Shown here: one piece after another, positions 47,291-59,036 of the stretch
How positions within the stretch are numbered: position 1 is the stretch's first letter
Layout: each line of letters begins with the position of its first letter
Source: Chelonoidis abingdonii
Lineage: Eukaryota; Chordata; Testudines; Testudinidae
Assembly: GCF_003597395.2 (NCBI RefSeq)
Contig: NC_133776.1
Location: 41,511,928 to 41,575,927, forward strand
DNA length: 64,000 nt
Reading direction: 5' to 3'
Translations under genes and position numbers: made by a program
The notes under the pieces: model-generated
The model's database searches: none
What the model saw: only the letters and a program-made list of their open reading frames with translations
What the model was told of the DNA's origin: nothing

Positions 47291-48639
47291 AGATGAAAAA
47301 TAGGGGGAAAGTGATATACAGAGTACACAGTGCTGGTAAATGTCATGATAGTTCCATATTTTTTTTTGTGGGAGGGGGAGTTGATTGGTAGAGGGTTGGT
47401 TTTTGTTTTTTTTAATTTTTGGAATGAGGTTTAGTTGGGAGATGATTAGTTGAATGGAAAGAAAAAGGAAGTGAGTGGAGTCATCGAAGGGATTGTAGTC
47501 AGGGGGATGGGCCAGTGAAAGGGAGGAAAGGAAGTATAGAGGGCAGGTGGAATGAAACAGAGGTGAGGAGAAAGTGAGGCAGAGATGTTGCAAACAGTCA
47601 ATCAGCACAACGGAGAGAATATCCAGACGTAAGAGTGTAGAAAGCTGTGTGATGACACCATCCATGTCCGACAGCTCCTACTTAAGCTGCTTCTGTAACT
47701 ACCGTTTCCAACTTCAGCCTCTGGCAGGTTCCTTCCTGTAGTTTCTTCCCTGCCCCCTTCCCCCACATGGACCACATATCTGGAGTCTCCCCTGCACAGT
47801 TCTTGATACAGGGGATACTAGGAGGAAGGGTAAGCCTGGCTGGAACCCTTCTTTCCTTTCCTCTCCAGGTGATGCAGTATCTGCTTAAATTTCTTCTGCA
47901 GCTGCAGAGATTCAACTGGAAATCAACTCCATTGAATCGAAGAATATTTTTTTTTACTCACCTCTAGCTCAGTTAGTAAAAATTTGACATATTTCCGCTT
48001 TATGATATATTTGAGCTACATCTTTGTGTTAGTAAGAGCATTCATTACTGAACTGCCAAAGTTCTAACTACAGTAGTTCCACTGATAGGCATTTCAAGCA
48101 GTTTTAGGGAGAGAAAATGGAAAACGGAGAAGATAATGGACCTCACCATTATCTTTATTTCACTGACAGGGAAGACTTAACATCAAGCTACAATCATAAA
48201 TGGGATGTGAAAGATGTCTCATGAATAAAGAGACACAAATATTCACTTGAACTTGAGTGATTATTTTAAAGTTAAGGCATGTTGGCAATTGATTTAAAGC
48301 TGAATATATTATACAATTATAATATGGTTCCAATTTCACACTAAAAATCAAACGTATTAATGGTAATGGAATGAAAGAAATGCTGGAAACTTTAATCATA
48401 GCTTGTGACTCAGACAAAATTTCCATTTTTAACAAACATTCTGCTGCATGTGGAATAATAATTTTTCTTATAATATATTGTTCCTAATATTCTCGAGTAA
48501 AATTATAGTTAGGATAAGGTTTTGTATTAAAAAAAAGTTAATGTGAAATACACTTAACTAAAGAGTTGCCAAATTCCTTTGGGACATATTGTATACTAAT
48601 TTTTAGAAGTATTTTCTTGGAAGCAGAGAGTTGTTGTTA
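47291..48639. other. Unannotated sequence
   Basis: A purine-rich plus strand at 47400-47600 makes the 130-codon minus frame serine/leucine-rich; it is not a gene. No repeat named. Confidence 0.4.
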
Positions 48640-49032
48640 GTAGTAATTATGTGCTACAGGAGTGTCTTCAGCTAGACACCAAGGCACTGTACAAACCATA
48701 GTAATAGAAAGTGAAGAGTTTACTGTCTGTCTTTTCTGGTCAGACAATAACTCCTCATTTTTTCAGACTGGAGAAGACAGAGGCACAAGAGGGCCAGATT
48801 TTCAAAAGGTACTTGGATGTCTAAAAATGTAGATGGGGTCTAGTGGGGTCTTCAGTGACACAGCAGCCATTTTTGAAAATCCCTCTGGGGGCCTGGCTTC
48901 ATCTGCCGAAAGCCTGGCCCAGAGAGATTAAATTACTTTCCTAAGGTTCCACAGGAAGTCTGTAGTCTAGTCAGGAATGGAACCCAAATATCCTAGGGCC
49001 TAGTCTGGTGCCTTAATCAAAAGACCATCCCT
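48640..49032 (+). repeat. MIR/CORE-SINE-like element
   Basis: AAGGCACTGTACAAACC near 48690 and the 3' part CCCAGAGAGATTAAATTACTTTCC...CACAGGAAGTCTGTAG...GGAACCCAAATATCC...AAGACCATCCCT near 48910-49030 follow the order of the MIR-type core domain. Decayed, no coding capacity. Confidence 0.5.
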
Positions 49033-49738
49033 TTTCTCTGTTGAATCCACTAGAGAGTTCTGCTTACAAATAAGTGGTGAAGTATGGTTTGTTATATTTG
49101 TTCTTTATCTTAAATAGAGCTCTGTGAAATATGGGACTGCAAATTTAAAGCTTTGATTGTTTACACATATTAATAAATGCCACAACTTTGTTAGTATTGT
49201 GAAATTTTCTATAGCTTGGGATTACATAATGTATCCCATAGCAACTCACTAGCAAAACATAATATTTTTTTTTCCAAGACAGGGAATAAAGGTTGAGTGG
49301 CTAGACATCTCAAGGGGCTAATTATCAGTTATTAATGGGAATATTTCACATCTAGGTTATTGGTGTAAATCTATAAGAAATGCTCATTATCCTCTGATGC
49401 CTCTTCAGTGGTGTGTGTATGAAATGAATTATTGAGATTGGTCCATTTCCTTCTGGACAGATGTCCACCTCCTGAAATCCAGTTCTACCAACTGGCACCT
49501 TTGATGGCAGTTTCAAGAGAAACCAAAAAATGAAAATACATGGAAGTCAATTTACCATCTTACCCTTTGAGCTGTTCCCTCTAAGTTAGAGGTGAAGTGC
49601 ATTCATGGGACAAGTGAGATGATTCCATTCTGCTCTGTTAAAATAATATAAAATAAAAAAATGCATCAGAAAGCAAAAAGTTGAGCTTCTAAAATATTAA
49701 AGTCAGAAACCACCCATTCCAGCCAGGAAAAGTGAGAT
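49033..49738. other. Unannotated AT-rich sequence
   Basis: Nothing recognised. Confidence 0.4.
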
Positions 49739-49743
49739 CTTAT

Positions 49744-50645
49744 TATCATAAGCATTTCTCTCAAATCTGGACCTTAGCGTCCAAAATCTGGGTGCTTAGT
49801 ATGAACTTTCAAGCTTAATTACCAGCTTGGATCTTATCTCGCTGCCACCAACCAGGAATCCGTGCCTGGTACACTTGAGCCCCCCAAAACCTTCCCTGGG
49901 GAACCCCCGAGACTCAGATGCCTTGAGTCTCCAACAAAGGGAAATAAACCACTTCCCTTCCTCCTCCCTCTCCCACCCAGACTTTCCTCTCTGGGCTAAC
50001 CTGAGAGTATTGATGCAATCTCTTTACATCACAATACCAAGAAGCATGTCTCCTTTATTCCACAAAGAGACAAACCCCAAATACAAGGAAACAGAGATGA
50101 TCCTATCTCTTCCCCCTCCCACCAACTCCCTGGTGCTGCAGAACTTACCCTCCGTAGATCTAACACAAAGAGAATTCCCTCCCCTTGTTCCTTAACCTAC
50201 CCAGAGAGAAAAACTCAAACAAGTCTTACAAAGAAAACTTTATATAAAAAAAAAAGAAAGAAAAAGACATAAGAATATAAACTCTGCATCAAGATGACAA
50301 TACAGGGCTATTGCTTATAAGAAAATATGAATAAACAGTCTGATTCAAAAAGATATCCAATTTGAAACATTCCAGCAAGTTACACACATGTAAATACACC
50401 CAAAACAACATAAAAGCCTATATTGTTTTTCTACCTGTACTTACAAGTTGGAAACAGAAGATAAGACGATAGAAAGAACCTTCTCATAGCTGAGAGAAAA
50501 ACAAAAAGACTCAGAGTCCAAAAATTCCCTCCCTGACTTTGAAAAATCCAGTTTCCTGATTGATCCTCTGGTCAGGTGTTTGGTTCCCTTTGTTAACCCT
50601 TTACAGGTAAAAGAAACATTAACCCTTAGCTATCTATTTATGACA
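49744..50645 (-). mobile_element. Solo LTR, TGTCATAA family, antisense
   Basis: Antisense copy of the subfamily at 29925-30847. Its 5' end lies at 50645, where the plus strand reads CTATCTATTTATGACA. Its 3' end at 49744 has decayed from TGTCA to TATCA (plus strand). An exact 5-bp TSD CTTAT lies at 49739-49743 and 50646-50650. GTTAACCCTTTACAGGT (50593-50609) is the antisense of the family's ACCTGTAAAGGGTTAAC. It is 902 bp with no internal region. The 122-codon plus frame at 49827-50195 is an antisense artefact. Confidence 0.9.
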
Positions 50646-50650
50646 CTTAT

Positions 50651-50970
50651 ACACACTCAGGCTGGGTAAAAGGTCAGCTAAAAGAGGTCCCCAAAGCCTT
50701 GTTTCTGACCATGGAAGGATTTCCCCCAGCCCAGGCACTGTGGAAGATAGTTGTAAGTCTGCCTACCAGAGATACACTTTGCAAGCTCTAACATGGCAGG
50801 GTAGGGGGCAGAGCTCTGGAAATGCCAAGCAGTGATGAGACACAGGGAACAGCTCCAGGAAGCTATTGTAACTTTTAGACAGTGGGAGTTTCCAAGCAAG
50901 CAGGATCATGAGGTTTCAAAGGTGCTTAAAGCCACCTTAGCCCTGCCTCCCCTCAGCTACTTACTCTAAA
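50651..50970. other. Unannotated sequence
   Basis: Nothing recognised. Confidence 0.4.
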
Positions 50971-51243
50971 GGCTTGGTAACATGGGGACACTCAGAATAG
51001 TTAAGATGAGTTATTGCATGTAAATTATAGTGAATTAACCCCCTATGTGGACGCTCTCATTCAGAAGTAAAATTGAATAAAATTATACTGGAGGAGGTTT
51101 AAGCTACAGTGAAGTAAGGCCACTTTACTTCTGAATGAGATCATCCATACACGGATTTAATGCACTTTAATTTAAGCACATTAATGTCATATCATTAGTT
51201 AACTCAGCTTAACTTTTCTAACTGTCCCCATGTAGACAAGACC
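50971..51243. mobile_element. Foldback MITE with ACATGGGGACA ends
   Basis: GGTAACATGGGGACACTC at the left is mirrored by AACTGTCCCCATGTAGACA at the right. An inner pair, CTCATTCAGAAGTAAA (51056) and TTTACTTCTGAATGAG (51124), makes a second hairpin. About 273 bp, no coding capacity, boundaries within a few bases. Confidence 0.7.
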
Positions 51244-51584
51244 ATAGTATTTCCACAGTGAGCTCAATAAATGAAGGTCAGGTTCTGATTACATTACATT
51301 TACTAGCATCTTACTCAACAAGTTGTACCATCGGGCCAGATCCTCAACTGGTATGAATCATTATAGCTTCATTGACTTCATTAGAGCTGTGCCACTTGAA
51401 ACCAGTTGTGTGGTACTATTTGTGGAGAAAAGTTCTATTCAGTGTGAGTAAGAATAGCAGAATCTGTCCCCAAATTTAAGAAAAAACAAAACTTCTCTTG
51501 TTTCAGCCACATGGGCAACTGGCTGCCACACTCATGTTCCCTTAATTCATCCTTTTAAACGTACAAGAATGAAGTCATTCTAAA

Positions 51585-52160
51585 GGTATGTCTACTCTGC
51601 AGTCAGGGGTGTGATTGCAGCATGTGTAGACTTATCCAAGCTAGCGAGCTCAAAAAACATTAATAGTGAAGCTAGGATGAACACTCACTCATTCCTGGAA
51701 TGCAGGCCCTTCTGGTACTTCTAGGAATGGCATGGGCCTGCCCCCACAGGCGTGACTTCACGTGCACAGTACAGGCAAGGTCACACTGCGTGGGGTAGGG
51801 AGCACCATTTTGAAAAGTACACTGCCTTACCTGTCCCCCAACCCCCAGCACGACCTGTCACTCTGGCAGGGGTGGAAAGGCACACTCTCCATTGTAGTAT
51901 TCCCTCATCTGATCCTGGCCAATACCCATCTGAGTTTGTCTTAGAAAGTGGGACAAGCATTACAAAATTAGGATTTAAAACTAGATGAGTGGCCGGCATA
52001 AGTGCAGCTGCAGCAGCACAGGCTGTACAAGCCCACCCAGACCCCTAGTTAGCCCCATGCTGCCACCTGCGCTCTTGCAGCTTCATTCTATTGCTATTCC
52101 AGCTAGCTAAGTCAAAGCTAGCTCAGGTATGTCTACACATGCTGCGGTCACGTCCTCTAG
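51585..52160. mobile_element. MITE with GGTATGTCTAC ends
   Basis: Left terminal block GGTATGTCTACTCTGCAG...GCAGCATGTGTAGAC...GCTAGCGAGCTC recurs inverted at 52100-52150 as GCTAGCTCAGGTATGTCTAC...GCTGCGGTCAC. The right arm is truncated before its terminal motif. The interior has no credible coding sequence; three overlapping frames around 51.75-52.0 kb lack domains. Confidence 0.6.
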
Positions 52161-52325
52161 AAGTAACAGGATTTAAAGTATGCAGTGTTGAAACCTGTTA
52201 AAGTCAGAACATAAGAAATTAGGGTCAAACTCTACTCTCAGTTATACAGATGGAATTGAAAGCAGAAGCTGGTCCATCAAGAGTGAGATCCATGCCAGAA
52301 AAGTGTAAAATTCCAGCATCTTCAT

Positions 52326-52587
52326 CAGGGGCGGCTCTAGGTATTTTGCCGCCCCAAGCAGGGCAGGCAGGCTGCCTTCGGCAGCTTGTCTGCAAGAGGT
52401 TCCCGGTCCTGCGGATTCAGCGGTATGCCTGCGGGAGGCCCGCTGAAGCCATGGAACCAGAGGACCCTCCGCAGGCATGCCGCCAAAGGCAACCTGCCTG
52501 CCACCCTCACAGCGACCAGCAGAGCGCCCCCCGTGGCTTGCCACCCCAGGCACACACTTGGCGTGCTGGTGCCGGGAGCTGCCCCTG
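52326..52587. mobile_element. Non-autonomous hAT-type element (CAGGGGCGGCT ends)
   Basis: Ends CAGGGGCGGCTCTAGG and GGGAGCTGCCCCTG are inverted and flanked by an exact 8-bp TSD ATCTTCAT (52318-52325 and 52588-52595). The 262-bp interior is GC-rich and partly self-complementary, which generates overlapping frames of 72-117 codons on both strands that are not genes. Confidence 0.9.
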
Positions 52588-52883
52588 ATCTTCATTTACA
52601 TTGATGCAAGAAAAAAGAAGTAGGAATTTTAAAAAAGTTAAAAGTTCCATACAAAACAACTACAGTGATAGAACACTAAAAAAATCCCCATTCATATATT
52701 AAGAAATGACAACATTAAGTTTGTCTACACAACCTCAGCTCTGCTCCCTTAATGTATGAATGACAGTTTTTAATTTTGTGGTTATTTTCTAAATTTTCTT
52801 GAGCTCTAGCCATACTTTCTCCCAAAGGTCGACAAAAGTCCTCAGTATAGAGCTAGAGCAAGATAGAGCTCAATATGAGCTCT

Positions 52884-53672
52884 TTGGGTATGTCTACACT
52901 ACAATGTAACCCAGAATTCAAACTCAAGATCAAGCCTACTGCTACTTCTATCTACACACATATTGTGCTAACCAAGGGCTTGGATTCAGGGTCCCAAGAC
53001 TGCATGAGAGTCAAGGGTCCAAGACTGAGTCAAGCTGGGACTTGGGATTCAAGCCCTATTGCTTTGCAGCATAGATGCTGGTCCCCTCGACTTTTGCTCT
53101 GATAGTTCTCCGAAAGCACCCCACAATCCCATGGGTTGACTCTCTTTGTCCTCTAGATAGTCATGTTCAGTGGACAGTTAAGTTTTCCCACATTGCACCA
53201 CATTATAGGGAGAGGGGGCACGAGGCGTATGTCTACATTGCAGTCAAACACCTGTGAATGGACTGTATCAGCTGAGTTGGGCTCACGGGACTTGGGATAC
53301 AAGGCTGTTTAATTGTGGTGTAGAGTTTGGGCTTGGCCTGAAGCCTGGGCTCTGGGACTCCATCTACACAGCATTTTTTAGCCCTGCGGTCTGAACCCCA
53401 CCAGCCAGAGTCAGCTGACCTGAGCTGGGCCTAGCCATGCTGCAAGTTTTTTATTCCAGTGTAGACACACCCTAGGAAGTCTGGGATATGGATGGTTGGA
53501 CTTGGACCTGCATAATGCAGTGTAGGTGCTGGACCCCCAGTTTGGGACCAAGGGTTCAACAATTCTAACCTGGATACAAATGAGTGTAGACTAAAGCACA
53601 AGGTTAACAAACCCAAGGTGTGCTAACTCGAATTCCACTAATCCTGGGCTTACGTTGCAGTGTAGATATACC
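52884..53672. mobile_element. MITE with GGGTATGTCTACAC ends (outer)
   Basis: The left end GGGTATGTCTACACTACAATG is answered at the right by CGTTGCAGTGTAGATATACC. Inside each end the arms keep matching: ACCCAGAATTCAAACTC at the left and CTAACTCGAATTCCACT near the right. An unrelated copy of the same superfamily sits inside it at 53226-53474. TSD length not resolved. Confidence 0.65.
53226..53474. mobile_element. MITE nested in the outer GGGTATGTCTACAC element
   Basis: Ends GCGTATGTCTACATTGCAG and CAGTGTAGACACACCCT are inverted. The interior is near-palindromic around GGGCTTGGCCTGAAGCCTGGGC. Its location inside a related element means the outer one inserted first. Confidence 0.6.
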
Positions 53673-55381
53673 TTTTATGTAGAACAGTGAGCATGCTCAT
53701 CATTCCATGACACCACTTGTCATGAGATCAAAGCCAGTATTTCAATCTATTTTTTGTGGCTTCTTATACCATGAGTGTCATTGTGATATGTAATTGTCTG
53801 ACTGTAAAGCTCCAAACACACACATGCCAACATATCTAAACTTATGGATAAAGTTAAGCACAAGCACAAGTGTTTGCAGGGACAGGTGTTTAAGAGGATA
53901 AAACACAGATCCTATCTTTATATAACAGGTGGTATATCAGATCTGCTTTCTTTTATGGTCTCTTCCTTTTGTATAATAATAATAAAGAATATGAAAAGTC
54001 AAATCAAAACCCTTTAAAATTCTTAAAATAATTAACTTAATGAAAGAAATAACCTGAGTTGAACAAAATAAAATGTGCATCAACCTGAGGCTAACAGCAG
54101 GCCCATTGCCCATGGCAAAATTCTTCCAATGAGTGATCTGATGAAGGCAGCCAAATCTGGATCCTAATTGCCACTCTTATTTCTGTCTACTAAATACATT
54201 AACCATGTCATCAATAACCACTATGCTTCTTTTTGGCTTTGCCTGGTCTCTTTGGCATGATGCAACCACAGACTTAGAGGAGATCAGAGAGGGCAGCGTC
54301 CATTCATTACTAGTGCAATGGTAGATTTTATTTCTGGACCCTATATAGCTGACAAAGTGAGTGATTGTTCTGGAGGAAAATGGGTGCTTGCCTGTGAAAC
54401 CAAAAATTTAGGGAGTGATGCAAAGAATTCTGATGCTGAGAAAAAACTGTTAATGATTATATCTGGTTTTGTCTTTTTACCACCACTGGTTTTCACTACA
54501 AAGGCTACTATGCCGGTTGTGCTGTTGATTTTCATATTTAATTTGAAACCTAATTTTTTAAATTAAGCTGCTGCACATTTTCCATTCTGCAGAATTCAGA
54601 GACCTTGTATGATAATTAGGTCTAGCTTGCCTGTGAATACATGGGGCCTTGTGTATATTTGTTAACAGTAGATCCCATCTTTCATAAAATAAATAAATAC
54701 TGCCTGTTTTTTTTTCCCCGGGTATATTTTGGCTCTCATTTTTTGTAAGATATGCAAGGCATTTAATTGTAAATTGCCTCAAAGTAATCCCTGGTTAGAT
54801 TAAATTAGTATTTTATCAGATACTTTATCACATAGAAAAATACCAGGTTAATTCAGAAAATAATCATTAATTTTATCTGCTGCAGCCAATGGATGTTAAA
54901 AAGACCACATCACAGATCATTTTCAAATCTCCAGCGTCAATAATCTTCCTTTAAATGTACTTTAAATAAATTAGTTCTACTTGGTTAACAAGGGATTCTT
55001 GCACAAATATTCAGTTAATTAAAAAAAAATACAAAACAATGCTTTTTGAAATGTAAATTAAGGTCAGCTGTATTTTTTTCTCCCTTTCTCCTAGTAATCC
55101 TTGATACAAACCCACAAAATCTCCTTAAGAGACAAATGTCAATGCAGTTTGCCTTCAAACCAGTGATCCTGGCCTGCAAAAGAAGTTTATCCCAACATAA
55201 AGGAAAAGATTCAAAATGTAATCATACAATCTTCTGGGAACAGGTAGAATTATTTGCATCCCCTGGGCAGCTCCTTTAATGTCACATGTCAACAGATAAG
55301 CCTGACACTGTTCTCATCAGGGCTCTTTACCTCGCTTGAGAAACAAGATTGGAAACTGACACAAAGTCTATCGACCCTTCA
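53673..55381. other. Unannotated AT-rich sequence
   Basis: No gene or named repeat. The frame at 54318-54566 ends in a hydrophobic stretch but has no family match I can recognise. Confidence 0.4.
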
Positions 55382-55389
55382 CTATAGAG

Positions 55390-55673
55390 CAGGAATGGGC
55401 AACCTGCGGCCCACAGGCAACACGCGGCTTGTCAGGGTACTCCGCTAGTGAGCTGCGAGACAGTTTATTTACATTGACTGCCTGCAGACACAGCTGCCCG
55501 CAGCTCCCAGTGGCCACGATTCACTGTTCCTGGCCAATGGAAGTTGCAGGAAGCGGCAGCCAGCATGTCCCTGGGAACTGCGGGTGGCTGTGGCTGCAGA
55601 CGGACAATGTAAACAAACTGTCTCACAGCCCGCCAGCAGATTACCCTGACAGGATGTAGCTTGCCCGCCACTG
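55390..55673. mobile_element. hAT-type palindromic element
   Basis: Exact 8-bp TSD CTATAGAG at 55382-55389 and 55674-55681. It begins CAGGAATGGGCAACCTGCGG and ends GCTTGCCCGCCACTG. The arms pair internally: GACAGTTTATTTACATTG at the left with CAATGTAAACAAACTGTC at the right. At 284 bp it is related in design to the element at 17174 (shared TTTGTTTAC words and TGGCCAATGG-type core). Confidence 0.9.
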
Positions 55674-55681
55674 CTATAGAG

Positions 55682-56399
55682 CATTCTGTTTATGTATTGC
55701 TTGCTATACATGTGGTTTTGTACAGTTGATGCACCCTTTCCTTTAAACTTTTTCCTTAAATTTTAAGTACTGGAGAAGAAAAAAAAAGTGATATTATTGA
55801 CAGCATTAACTATCCCCTACATTTAGGGCATATTTCTGACACCCTCCCCCATCCTCCTCTCCACGCTGGTATAAATGAGTCATTCCATTGAAGCCAATGG
55901 TGTCACACCATGTCAAACAGGTGCAAATCTGATCAGAATCAGATATCTCCTGTTCAGATGGTTGGCACAGAGCTGAGGTGCCATGCTGCATGAGACAATT
56001 TTGCACAAGAAGCAACTGGCTGCCTGATAAACTTTACAGATGGTGGCGTGGCCATCTTTGGGGTTGTCCGTGTGCCTACTGGTGTATTGTCGTCCTGTAG
56101 GCAACAGTAATATCTCCCTATGACTCAGCTTGGATTCTCAAAAATATCTCGCACTGATCCTTGAAGATTTATGTACATCACAGATATATTTGAAAAATTA
56201 AAGGTAGTTGAAGTACTGTATGAAAAAGAGCCAGAGATTCTTTGAATAGAGCACTGAACTGGAATTCAGAATACCACAGTTTTCTTCCCTGGAGGGCATG
56301 GATCAGCATATATGTTGCACTCCCACCAATACACAACCCAAAATTCAGTCATGAATCCTGGACACATTTCACCTGAGGCACATTGCGCATACACTAAGA
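55682..56399. other. Unannotated sequence
   Basis: Nothing beyond a CCATTGAAGCCAATGG palindrome at 55885-55900. Confidence 0.4.
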
Positions 56400-56560
56400 A
56401 GAAGTTCTCTTCTCAACTCTGTCACTGGCCATCTATGTTACCTTGAGCAAATTACTTTGTTTTGTCTATTTAGATTGTAAGATCTAAAGCAAAGGCTATA
56501 TTTTACAATGTGTCTGTACAGCATCTAACACAATGTGACATAGATGTTACTCTAATATTT
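56400..56560 (-). repeat. SINE-like fragment, antisense
   Basis: TAGATTGTAAGATCTAAAGC followed by TGTCTGTACAGCATCTAACACAATG is the antisense of the GTGCTAGGCGCTGTACA...GAGCTTACAATCTA words of the repeat at 47185 and 48640. It is preceded by CTTGAGCAAATTACTTT, a MIR-like core remnant. Confidence 0.45.
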
Positions 56561-56564
56561 CTAC

Positions 56565-57437
56565 TAGTGCTGTCAAGCAATTAAAAAATTTATCGCAATT
56601 AATCGCACTAACAACAATAGGGTACCATTTATTTAAATATTTGTGGATGTTTTCTACATCTTCAGATATATTGATTTCAATTACAACACAGAATACAAAG
56701 TGTACAGTGCTCACCTTACATTTATTTTTTATTACAAATATTAGTACTGTAAAAAACAAAAGAAATAGTATTTTTAATTCACCTAATACAAGTACTGTAG
56801 TGCAATCTCTTTATAATGAAAGTTGAACTTAGAAATGTCGAATTATGTACAAAAAAATAACTGCATTCAAAAATAAAACAATATAAATCTTTAGAGCCAA
56901 CAAGTCCACTCAGTCCTATTTCTTGTTCAGCCAATCACTCAGAGAAACAGGTTTGTTTACATTAGCTGGAGATAATACTGCACGCTTCTTGTGCACAATG
57001 TCACCTGAAAGTGAAAATAGGTGTTCTCATGGCACTATTGTGGCCGGCGTCATAAGATAGTTACGTGCCAATTATCTAGATGCAAAAAATCTACATTTGT
57101 AAGGTGCGCTTTCATGATAAAGAGATTGCACTACAGTGAATGAGGTGACTTGAAAAATACTGTTTCTTTTGTTTATCAATTTTACAGTTCAAATATTTGT
57201 AATAAAATAATAATTTAAAGTGAGCAGTGTACACTTTGTACTCTGTGTTGTAATTGAAATCAATATATTTGAACATGTAGAAAAACATCCAAAAATATTT
57301 AATAAATTTCAAATGGTATTCTATTGTTTAACAATGCAATTAAAACTGTGATTAAGCACAATTAATTTTTTTAATCATGATTAATTTTTTGAGTTAATCA
57401 CATGAGTTAACTATGATTAACTGATAGCCTTAATTAC
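56565..57437 (-). mobile_element. Deletion derivative of a hAT transposon with long inverted arms
   Basis: Arms of about 250 bases, roughly 56590-56830 and 57112-57350, are inverted copies: ATATATTGATTTCAATTACAAC on the left and GTTGTAATTGAAATCAATAT on the right. Both ends carry TTAAT/ATTAATCG-rich sequence. Between the arms, about 56920-57070 on the minus strand encodes the C-terminal hAT dimerisation block of a BED-type transposase: a PATIVP stretch, a LFSLSGDIVHKK-like run, then VNKPVSLSDWLNKK. The rest of the transposase is gone. The target-site duplication is not clean. The 60-70 codon frames within the arms are mirror images of one another. Confidence 0.7.
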
Positions 57438-58003
57438 TACTATTAGTATATATTATATGGCTTTGGCACAATTTTAATTATTTATTTGTATTACTATCAT
57501 ACATGAGCAGGATCCCATATGATGGTATGATTTTATTTTTACCCACACTGAGATAATCTCCTTTTCAACAAAATGTAGTTTTTTAAGAGGTAAGACTTTA
57601 AAATTTACTCTTGTGTTTTAACTGACAACAGTTAGTAAAAAATGGAATTACTTTTTTTTATCAGAAAATGCCTCTCTTTCTGTGAATGGTAGAGCTCTGA
57701 TTTTTCTCAGCTGTGAGGAACAGCTCAGAGTTAGCCAGCTTGCACAAGCTGCTGAACAGATGTAGAACCGACAAGTGCTGGATCTTGTCGACCCACCAAA
57801 CAGCAGTTGCAAACATTACCCTAACTTCAGATTGTAGGTAGGTGAAAAATGGTAAAGATTTTTATGTCAAAATAGGGTTCATTCCACAAGTTTAAATGAG
57901 AATGAGTTATAGTTTGTTTATAAATATTTTTATTGAAAATTTTCAGTTTTTGCCTTTTGTTTTGTTTTTCATCCCTTCCTCCCCTTTCACTCTATTTTTT
58001 TCT
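57438..58003. other. Unannotated AT-rich sequence
   Basis: Nothing recognised. Confidence 0.4.
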
Positions 58004-58345
58004 TAGATTCCAAGGTCAGAAGGAACCTGCGATAATCTAGTCTGACCTCCTGTATAACACGTTATAGAACTTCCCCAAAATAATTCCTAGAGCATGTTTG
58101 TTAGAAAAACATCCAATCTTGATGTAAAAATTGTCAGTGATGGAGAATCCACCACGACCCTTTAAAGTCGTTCCAATAGTTAATTATGTTCATTTTTAAA
58201 AATGTCCAGACTGAATTTGTCTAGCTTCAGCTTCCCACCATTGGATCATGTTATACCTTTCTTTGCTAGATCGACACACCCATTATTAAATTTGTTCCCC
58301 ATGGATTTTCTGTTTTCTTCTTTTTCTGCCTCTCACCATTCCCTA
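58004..58345 (-). repeat. CR1-type LINE 3' end, antisense
   Basis: The plus strand begins AGATTCCAAGGTCAGAAGGA, the antisense of the CR1 tail word TCCTTCTGACCTTGGAATCT. Minus-strand codons further in read VVDSPSLTIFTSRLDVFL and SNGGKLKLDKF, the conserved C-terminus of CR1-like ORF2. About 340 bp remain. Confidence 0.75.
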
Positions 58346-59032
58346 CCTCCTTTTTTTTCCCCTATAGTAGAAAGAAGACAGGGAAGGGAAATGGAGGGAA
58401 AAGGACAGAAATATAAAATCTGCAGTTTTGTTGTTGTTGTTGTTTGTAGGGTTTGGTTGAAACAAATTATTTTTTAAATCCAAATTCTCCTGAAATTTTT
58501 CATTTTGATAAAAAGCTATTTTCAATTTTGTTTTGTTTATTTTTTATTAATTTTTTTTAACTAGCTCATATTCAGAATTGTGGAGATTTAGTTTGTGGAA
58601 AGGATGTAATGGGGAGTCGTGTATCTGCATGAGCTGTGTGACTACTCTTTGCTAGCACAAAATGATGGCTTTCTGAAAAGATGCGCTCATATGTTAACAT
58701 GCAGAACCAAGAAAACTTTAATGAGGCTGGAAGACATTTCCTGGTAGAAGAACAGCTGGGAATAATAATGATTTAAAAAATACACCAGAGAATTGTTGGG
58801 TGCTTAGTGCCTGATTATACAAATGATGATATACATCCATCTCAAATAATTTCTCACAAGCTCCTATATTTATGGATTCAATACATAGAGTCTGCATATG
58901 CCAACCAAGCAACAAGAGAATGGAAAATATTTATAAATTAGTTGCATTATTCATTACCAATATCAGTTTGATATTATTATGGACAATAAAATTCTTATAG
59001 CCATTCATTTCTCACCAGTGTGTTGTTTATAA
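58346..59032. other. Unannotated AT-rich sequence
   Basis: A (GTT)n-like run lies at 58427-58445. Nothing else recognised. Confidence 0.4.
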
Positions 59033-59036
59033 ATAG

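Noticed and set aside
49827..50195. 122-codon plus frame
   Set aside because: It is antisense within a solo LTR.
52242..52604. Overlapping 112-117 codon frames on both strands
   Set aside because: They come from the GC-rich, partly palindromic hAT element at 52326-52587.
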